Source: Parelaphostrongylus tenuis
Taxonomy: Eukaryota > Nematoda > Chromadorea > Rhabditida > Metastrongylidae
NCBI GenBank assembly: GCA_019055375.1
Contig: JAHQIW010001372.1
Location: 186,001 to 250,000, forward strand
Reading direction: 5' to 3'
DNA: 64,000 nt
Part shown: positions 57,469-64,000 of the stretch, piece by piece
Layout: each line of letters opens with the position of its first letter
Numbering within the stretch: position 1 is the first letter of the stretch
Position numbers and translations under genes: made by a program
Notes under the pieces: generated by a model
What the model was told of the DNA's origin: nothing
Databases searched by the model: none
The model's input: the letters and a program-made list of their open reading frames with translations, nothing else

Positions 57469-57859
57469 GCTTTTCTGTTCGGCCGACTCCCTACATATGG
57501 AGGACTCGACGCCGAAGACGTTACACTGACGTTGAGTGAAAGATCACCAAACATGCAGTGATTCACAGTCGATTACTCGTGGTTGCTGAAGCGTATATGG
57601 CAATACATTACTGATCCACTGTTTCAGACACCTTGCCTTGAACGGTGTAATCTGGCGACTTATCTAATCTAGAGATACCGCACCAGACTTCATGAAAAGT
57701 TTGAAGTATGCTTGCACATTATACAAAGAGCGTGAAAGGTTTTGATAATTTTTCTGATGCTTTGAGAGTTGAATAAATACTGCGCAAACAAATGAAATCA
57801 TTGAATATTGAAGGAATTATTACGTTTATTAGATCAACAATTATAACAGTAAACAAAAA

Positions 57860-59465
57860 AAGTTCATAACAAATTCTCAAAAATGCCTCCTTCTGTCTCT
57901 ATATACAATAGAGGTCGCTTGCGAAAATTTTCAACCATGCTCGCACACGTTTCCACCCTTACTTCGTCCCAAACGCGTGTCGAAGGCGGTTAAAAAGCGT
58001 CTGCGCTATTGTAACGACTAACCAGGCTTCTTCCTCCAATATGGATCATAAAGAGTAACGCACCGGGTTAAAATTTGGCGAATTTGATGGTTGAATGTCA
58101 TTGCCACAGAAGCCTGAAAGTAGCTCTTGACAGATGACAATCCTTAAGCTGTTCGAATGCGCAGGAGTCTAACTCTATTGAAGTGTAAATCACCGCCCCA
58201 AAGTGTTGCGTGCTTCATGATCACAGTACGCTTCGTAAAACTTGCTGCTGATAGCTGGCAGCGTTGATTTCGGCGTTGCGTTGGTGAAGCACAACAACTT
58301 TTTTTTGGGGGCGCAAATGCCGCACCAAACCATCACAGAGACTGTTTGGAATTGAGTGCCGTGGTCGGCAGTTGTTTGGAATTGACTCTGAACTCTCTCA
58401 AGGTAATTGCAATTGGCGCTCACCTGATACTGTAGGCGTAGAACACGGTAAGATTAACAAGTTTACTGTGGATAAACTGTCAATAAACCAATCGGATAAG
58501 TGGATTGAGTACGGTAGGATTACAGTAACCCTAACGAACCAACTACTAGCTGCTAACGGATGAATAGGGATGACTAACAACTGCGGATGACAACAACTAA
58601 TGAGAACCCATGACAACTAAAGAGAACTAATGAGAACCCATAACAACTGAACTTTCTGTTTTCACGAAAGCTTATACATGGAGCATAGACAAAGAGTTTA
58701 CCAGATGAAGCGCTACAGTAAGCCTCCGATTATGTAAAAAATCTACGCACACAAAGGGTTAGATTTGAAAACACAAAGGTTAACATGCGTACAAAAGCTG
58801 ACAATCAAGGTGATGGTTTTAGATAAATTCAACACGAAGAATTTCTCGCTTTCACCACATGGGAAAAAAGTTCTTAGCATAAAAAGTGACAAGCTCATCT
58901 CGCGATGGGAATGTAAACACAAAGGACGTTGACCAGCTGCACATTCGTTCGCCGGCACCAACAACGCAAAGGAATTACAGTATGCCAAATCACATAATTC
59001 CAAACAGAGATCATAAAGTGACTGCAGGCAATGGTTTTTGCTATTACGAACTTTTGCTGATCCCTCCTGAGAAGCTGAAATCGATTCTGGCGATTGTGGA
59101 GTGGTGCAACCATGAATTTCTTCTGATCCGCAAAACCACCTTCAACAAACGAGCACCAGCTATCAAACGAATCATTCAGCAAATTTTTGGAAGCCATTTT
59201 TTTTCAATCATCTCGCCCGAAAGTGAATAAGAGAGATCTATAGCTGCACAGCTTCAGCTTATCTTTTACAATGTTTCGGACACTCCACTCGCTGATCCTG
59301 AGTTTCCCGAGCCATTTTGAGCATCGAACGCTAAGGATTAAGCTAAACTCGTCCATTGGATCTTCTGAGAATTTCCGGAGTAGGCGAGGTGGCTGGACGA
59401 TTTTTTCGAGGACGAGCTTCAATTCTCGACTCTCTTTGAAATACCTATAAGGGATCTGTTGCACT
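57860..59465 (-). pseudogene. Tc1/IS630-type transposase relic
   Basis: In order on the minus strand: HTH region (LRISEWSVRNIVKDKL, about 59290), a first catalytic region with FADQKKFMVAPLHNRQN (about 59080-59130), VSVMVWCGI (about 58320), FTLQ...TPAHS (about 58160), SPNFNPVRYSL then SILEEEAW (about 58020-58080), and a tail ...RVWDEVRVE. The family motif PDLNP has lost its aspartate (NFNP). A stretch at 58430-58885 interrupts the domain order and is inserted or rearranged. Frameshifts throughout. Confidence 0.8.
58585..58650 (+). repeat. Short direct repeats
   Basis: AACTAATGAGAACCCAT occurs twice about 33 bp apart within a stretch rich in ACAACTAA. It lies inside the insert in the Tc1-like relic. 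Confidence 0.6.
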
Positions 59466-59894
59466 TGCCAGTTTGAAACCAGTCGATTTTGGCAGTGTTC
59501 GTCCTTATCATTCCCATTTTAGGCAAGCCTACTATTGAGATACGCTCATTTTTGCGATTCATAACTCAAGCTCAACTACAAATAGGCAAGTAAATAAAAC
59601 TGATCCTAGGTCAAAATTGAGCAAAGAGTTCAGTAAAAATATCACCATCAATATAAAAATGTCATACCGATCCTGGAATTGATAAACTCCAAATTATCAC
59701 TTCTCTCTCATTGTGTATTCTATTTAAGCTACGTCTCAAGTACGATAAGAAACATATTGCTACATGCATTTTTCCAGCCATGAGTAATAGACTGTAAATC
59801 AATGCATGTCGGGTGATCATTCACTTGACGTGCAGTGTAGCATGCTCGGCGCTGATTCCCCTATATGCAGAGACTCGGCTGAACCGATGGGCAA

Positions 59895-59942
59895 GTGCTA
59901 CTGATGAGACTTGCCATGATTGCCGAAACATACGTCTAGCAT
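59895..59942 (+). ncRNA. Hammerhead ribozyme, family B (weakened)
   Basis: Stem I GTGCTA (59895-59900) pairs fully with TAGCAT (59937-59942). Core CTGATGA 59901-59907 and GAAA 59925-59928 are intact; triplet GTC ends at 59936. Stem II GAC/GCC has one mismatch and stem III (ACA/CGT) one mismatch. Followed by the family-B tail (ATACCATACTGGACTTCA). Confidence 0.7.
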
Positions 59943-61595
59943 AGAGATACCATACTGGACTTCACTAGAAGATTGAAATATGCTGTCAGATTGCATTGTT
60001 TTCAGCGAGGTCTCAAAAACATAGATGAGAAAAGTATTGGCTATATACTCTTTACCATCCACGAATGATAGATTAGTTATTAGTTGTCGATTATTAGATG
60101 TTTAGTGGATATAGCATTGTTCATTTGTGAATGGCCGCTACACTGCTGAAATCGTTTTGTTCTAGTCAATTTCGTGGTCATTTTAGCAAATGTTTTTCCA
60201 AAAGCTCTTTTCTGAAATCACTGGGAGATCTTAATTGACAATCGCATGATATAGTAGCGTTCAGTTTTATCATCTGTATTCGCTCATGAAAATAATTTTC
60301 ACAATGTACGAGGTCTGCATTAATTCACTCCTACCCTAATACCGCCACTCACGATTCACGAATTCTGATTTCGTTTAGTGCAACCATTTCATCAACGGTG
60401 TGTGTTCACCCAGATGTCCGCTTTGACGAGGATACAAGTGTATTAAGTGATACAAGTGTAATAGTGATACACTGATACAAGTGTGATACATGTTCAAAGT
60501 GATACAAGTGTGATACAAGTCCATGGGAAAGCAGTTCAGTATAGGCATAATCTATCATAGCACACTAAAATGATATAAGTTTGCTTTTCCCTATTTTATT
60601 TTGCTTACAATGTAGCAAAGTTTACTTCGGCGGACTTGATTAGTAAACGTCATTTTCGACTTTTCTCAGAACGTTCTGGTAATACTGGGACTAGACTTGA
60701 TGGTCGCCATCTTCTCGATCGTTTCGACCTAAACGTTGAGCAAGGTATACTATAGTTTTGTGTAGAAGTCTGGGGTATTCAATAATCATTCCTCACCTTT
60801 GTGATGGTGGCACGGGAAATCCAGTCTCTACGTTAGTGACCAGATCTCTTTCGTGTTCATCGGCAACTAGAATTGACATTCTTCAATGGGCTACTAGCCA
60901 CTGATCGAAAAAAATCGACTGCTTACCGAAAGCAGATCTCAACCTTCTCAATAATCACGTTCGTTGGTCTACCGATGTTGTAGGTCGGAGCGCCAAATTG
61001 CGTGTGAAACGGCATTGACTGCAAATGATTCCAAACGTGAAGCACATTGCACTTCACCACTCCACGAGTGGCCACATCTTGCTGCATCGTTACTAATTAA
61101 AATGAGATCTTAATGCTCACTTTCAGCTTCAACACAGATGGTTTTGTTAGCAATCATTTATCACACATTAAAACTTGCATAACTTTCGAAGTTGGTCTTC
61201 TCGAGGTGGGCCGACATTTATCATTTTGTTTGTTGTTATGATCGTTTGAGTTTAGCATAACATGCCTCTTCTTTCCACCGCTTTTTAATAGCCATAGTTC
61301 AAACGATAATAATTTGATGAGGGCATAACATGTTTTAAACCATGTCTACGTGCTATAGAGGCGCCTCATGCATCCACACATGTGATACCCTTAATAGATT
61401 ATTATTTTCTGAGTTAGGTTTGCAGACAAGAGGTCGAATAAAAAGGTATGATTTACTTCAAAAGCCACAAGCTCGACTGTCGATCACTGCAGCGTCAGGT
61501 AATCTCATCGTCTAACTTGTGATGATTCATTACTCGGCATCGATTCATTAATAGAGTAGTATAACCTCAGGGTGTCGGCTGAACTGAGGGACGGT
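59943..61595. other. No recognised gene
   Basis: Only the minisatellite-like stretch at 60430-60525 stands out. Confidence 0.4.
60430..60525 (+). repeat. Minisatellite-like repeats
   Basis: Irregular repeats of AGTGATACAAGTGT, about five or six copies including partial ones. Confidence 0.75.
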
Positions 61596-61599
61596 GCTC

Positions 61600-61695
61600 C
61601 TGATGAGTCCTATATGTTAAAACAGGCACCTGTATAGCACTTAGACATGGGTCAAAACATGTCAGATCTCTGGCATAACAAGACGTCCTATTCAA
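61600..61695 (+). ncRNA. Decayed hammerhead, family B
   Basis: GTGCT and AGCAC still pair around CTGATGA (61606-61612), but GAAA is replaced by GCAC, so it is inactive. The tail (GTCAGATCTCTGGCATAA) follows. Confidence 0.5.
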
Positions 61696-62065
61696 ATGAA
61701 TAATTTGACGCTGACATTAAGGCGTCTTTAATGGGAAAGCTATCAGCAATAGATTGGCTCTTCCATGTTTACTACGTGTGCTCAGCTTTCTTGTAGTTAA
61801 TTATAATTAGCACGACACGCAGAACAGGATTCGATGAGCTTATCTATAGCTCGATTGTGGTGCACAAACTGCTCTTTGTCTAGAGCGCATGTGGCGCAGT
61901 GGAATGATACATTGGTAGTCAACAGCGGGTCATTGCAAAGGCCATATGTGAATTCGTCGCCTAAAATTATGCTAGATGTCAAATTTATGGCGCATTCCTT
62001 ATGAAAAGTAGGGATATATTTCGCCTTTGCCAATTAAGAAGCGAAAAGGTAGAGCATTTATTGAT
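61696..62065. other. No recognised gene; SINE head fragment
   Basis: GCGCATGTGGCGCAGTGG at about 61887-61904 is the family-1 SINE A-box head alone. Confidence 0.5.
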
Positions 62066-62077
62066 ACTTCCTCTTCA

Positions 62078-62386
62078 TACCTTTCCTTCGAGTGCTTTCT
62101 AAGACCACGCTCAAATTTCAATAGATCCTTTCATTATTATTTGAGCCAACATGTCATGTGGTCTGGTAAGGGCTCTTGTACAGCCCGAGACACGTGTTTC
62201 GTCGTTACAGACTCATCAGCCGAGCAGAACCCGTCGTCTGTCGATCTTTTTATAGTCACTTCTCTCGGGAGCGTTACATTCCTTATAGAGAGTTGTGTAA
62301 AGGAGTGGAGTGAACTTCGCTTGACATAGAGTGTAAAACGTACGTCGTCGACAACTCTTTATAAGGAGTGTAACGCTCCCGAGAGA
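62078..62386 (-). mobile_element. Complete family-A hammerhead element with target duplication
   Basis: 309 bp bounded by ACTTCCTCTTCA at 62066-62077 and 62387-62398, a perfect 12-bp target duplication. On the minus strand it opens with a long inverted repeat (CTCTCGGGAGCGTTACACTC near 62385, against its complement at about 62262-62295), then the hammerhead, then the family tail ending AGCACTCGAAGGAAAGGTAT. No ORF. Size, hammerhead type and the duplication match animal retrozymes, which depend on a Penelope-type machinery such as the element at 34-37 kb. Confidence 0.85.
62183..62225 (-). ncRNA. Hammerhead ribozyme, family A
   Basis: Minus strand: stem I GCTCGG/TCGGGC (two wobbles), core CTGATGA (62219-62213), stem II GTC/GAC around TGTAAC, GAAA (62200-62197), stem III ACA/TGT with a CG loop, triplet GTC. 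All invariant bases are present. Confidence 0.9.
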
Positions 62387-62398
62387 ACTTCCTCTTCA

Positions 62399-63574
62399 AT
62401 CAAATCCTCCATCTTCAGAAGAAAGAAAGTCAACTCCAAATTTATGATTAGAATTTTATAAATTCAGAAACTGCAAGGAGATAGTTTGAAATCTATTAGA
62501 GAACGTACCTGAATGCTCTTATTTCGTTGTTTACTTAACTTAAGAAGGAAGGATTCCGAGGTTGGTCGTGAGTGGGATACGTGTGTTTCGAAGGCAACGA
62601 CCACTTCTTCAGTGCATAAGCTCCACACTGAACTAGTCATAGCACAGCTCACATTAGGTGAAAATTCCGTTCAAATATTGTACCTAAGAAATCGCAAGCG
62701 AAGATGTCGGATAATGAAACAATTCCATGGCGTGTAAAATAAGTGTGATAGAGCTGGCAAAAACGATAGCTTCTGAGCAATTAACGATGAATGATGCGCT
62801 AGAGCATGTGTACAATTTTACACTTCATTAACGACACTGAGTATCTGTTCAAACTCAGGGTTAGAGTCAACGTTAGAAGAGAGGGAGAACATTTAATTGA
62901 ATCGATGTCTACACACAAGGTCGACTACCTATATATTCTGAGATCAGAACGAAATACTCGAATCCAGCGATAAACGGAAGATCAAAACGGATTTTGTGAA
63001 CGAATTATAAGGGCAAGCTTTCCGTGTGAACAAAAAAGCTAACAATCGCAAATGAGCCGTCGCTCTTCAATAAAGAAATAAATCAAATGAGAGTAAGAGC
63101 AGACGCTGCCAACTAAACTATATGTGTAGACCATCATGGTTGATTACACTAATCAACTATTGCAACGAGTAATTATTGGAATGATTAGTGTAAGCGGCTT
63201 TCGGAACATTTTCCAACTGTAGGAATTTTTTCCATCAGCGTGATTATACTCGTCTTTTGTTTGCTCTACGCGCTGGTCACTAAGTATTGAAAACGGTGTA
63301 CGAACCAAGCATCTCGAATTAAATATTGTCACATTGTAGAACAAAATAGTGGTCATAAAGTTTATTGAGGCTGTGTGCTGTATTGATACTACGAGTTTTT
63401 TGGAACACTAAACAATAACATACTTTCTGATTCGCCACCGACTTCAAAACACAGCCGTTATACCAAGTGAAAAAAAAGTAGCGGTGAAGTAATCAGTATG
63501 TGCCGTTTGCGAACTCCCTAAGATTTTAGCATGGATTCACCCACAACTTGTAAACTTTGTCTTCTTCATGACTG
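62399..63574. other. No recognised gene
   Basis: Frames at 62513-62737 and 63153-63356 have no motif. Confidence 0.4.
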
Positions 63575-63665
63575 TCTTTATCTCATGATGATCACCTGTC
63601 TGTCAGCTGTCGTCCCTTTAATAGTCGAGTGACTCGGGCGGGCAATCAGTACTTTCATTTTTCCA
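63575..63665 (-). pseudogene. RTE retrotransposon 3' fragment
   Basis: Minus strand matches the end of the RTE ORF and 3' terminus (GGGACGACAGCTGACAGACA, then GGTGATCATCATGA) seen at 11950 and 25200. Confidence 0.55.
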
Positions 63666-64000
63666 TATCACGTGCAAGAGTAGCACAGATACGAAATTTG
63701 CTACTTTCCCTCTTTTTCTTTTGGCCAGTTTGAGCAGCTATCAAATAGTGTTTGGGCTCACGTATCGAATCCACAAACGATATTCACTACTCTCTCTTGT
63801 CTGTCTAACGGCCGGTTTGATCAACTCACAAGCTGGTTTAATATGTTCTCTCCTCTGGTTATAGTACGATATCAGTGGTTTGTTGCTTTATATCCCTTTA
63901 CGGTCGGTAGCATAATGGACATTCACCGTGGCGCGATTTTCGTTTTTCAACAACTTTAAGTTTTTGAATCAGCTAGATTAAACATGATTTTCTCTTTAGC
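63665..64000 (+). repeat. Three-copy repeat, window-end copy
   Basis: Direct copy of 54705-55070 (GTGCAAGAGTAGCACAGATA ... CATGATTTTCTCT). It runs off the window. Confidence 0.65.

Noticed and set aside
1..64000. CRISPR arrays, bacterial operons, rRNA, or spliced-leader RNA genes
   Set aside because: No regular short repeats with unique spacers, no rRNA-like sequence and no leader-like sequence was seen on either strand.

Overview
The window reads as accessory, repeat-dense chromosomal DNA of a strongylid nematode, most likely a hookworm (Ancylostoma-like). The reasons are AT-rich sequence, small exons with short consensus nematode introns, a TTTCAG acceptor just upstream of start codons, RTE retrotransposons, mariner relics, tRNA-derived SINEs, Penelope-like elements, and repeated genes for TIMP-like (tissue inhibitor of metalloproteinase) secreted proteins. 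No bacterial, organellar or viral genes were recognised. The only complete host gene I can assemble is a four-exon TIMP-like gene at 30747-32378 on the minus strand.

Layout. The window is dominated by an old, very large inverted duplication. The left arm, about 3.2-23.3 kb, matches the right arm, about 28.2-55.8 kb, in reverse order and opposite strand; many anchor pairs are given below. The right arm is longer because a 3.66 kb Penelope composite, an RTE element and a second Penelope inverted dimer sit in it. The spacer of about 4.9 kb holds a third, direct copy of left-arm sequence (about 24.74-26.18 kb matching 12.9-13.8 kb), tRNA-like elements and a GC-rich block. The arms carry TIMP-like loci as mirror pairs: T1 (7.2-9.3 kb, minus) with T4 (50.9-51.6 kb, plus); T2 (19.2-20.75 kb, plus) with T3 (30.7-32.4 kb, minus); and a strongly decayed exon-1 pair T5 (15.1 kb) and T6 (39.5 kb). 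T1, T2 and T4 each carry different lesions. T3 is open through all four exons (498 nt, 165 residues).

Mobile DNA. Two hammerhead-ribozyme (HHR) element families are present. Family A (0.6-1.15 kb, 34.08-34.48 kb, 62.08-62.39 kb) keeps the catalytic core and resembles animal retrozymes; the 62 kb copy has a 12-bp target-site duplication. Family B (best copy 55542-55589, another at 59895-59942, plus decayed copies) is a separate sequence family with the same minimal short-stem-III layout. A Penelope-like element with RT (YIDD) and GIY-YIG domains (33970-37630) is flanked by a 12-bp duplication, and the left arm preserves the matching empty site. A GIY-YIG Penelope inverted dimer (about 47.4-49.1 kb) has a SINE nested in it. 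An RTE element (43.1-46.05 kb), mariner fragments throughout, a Tc1/IS630-type transposase relic (57.86-59.47 kb) and a candidate solo LTR (17.36-18.31 kb) complete the picture.

The right end (56-64 kb) is a transposon graveyard with no host gene recognised. A repeat beginning at about 63.66 kb is a direct copy of right-arm sequence at 54.7 kb, so the duplicated structure probably continues beyond the window.
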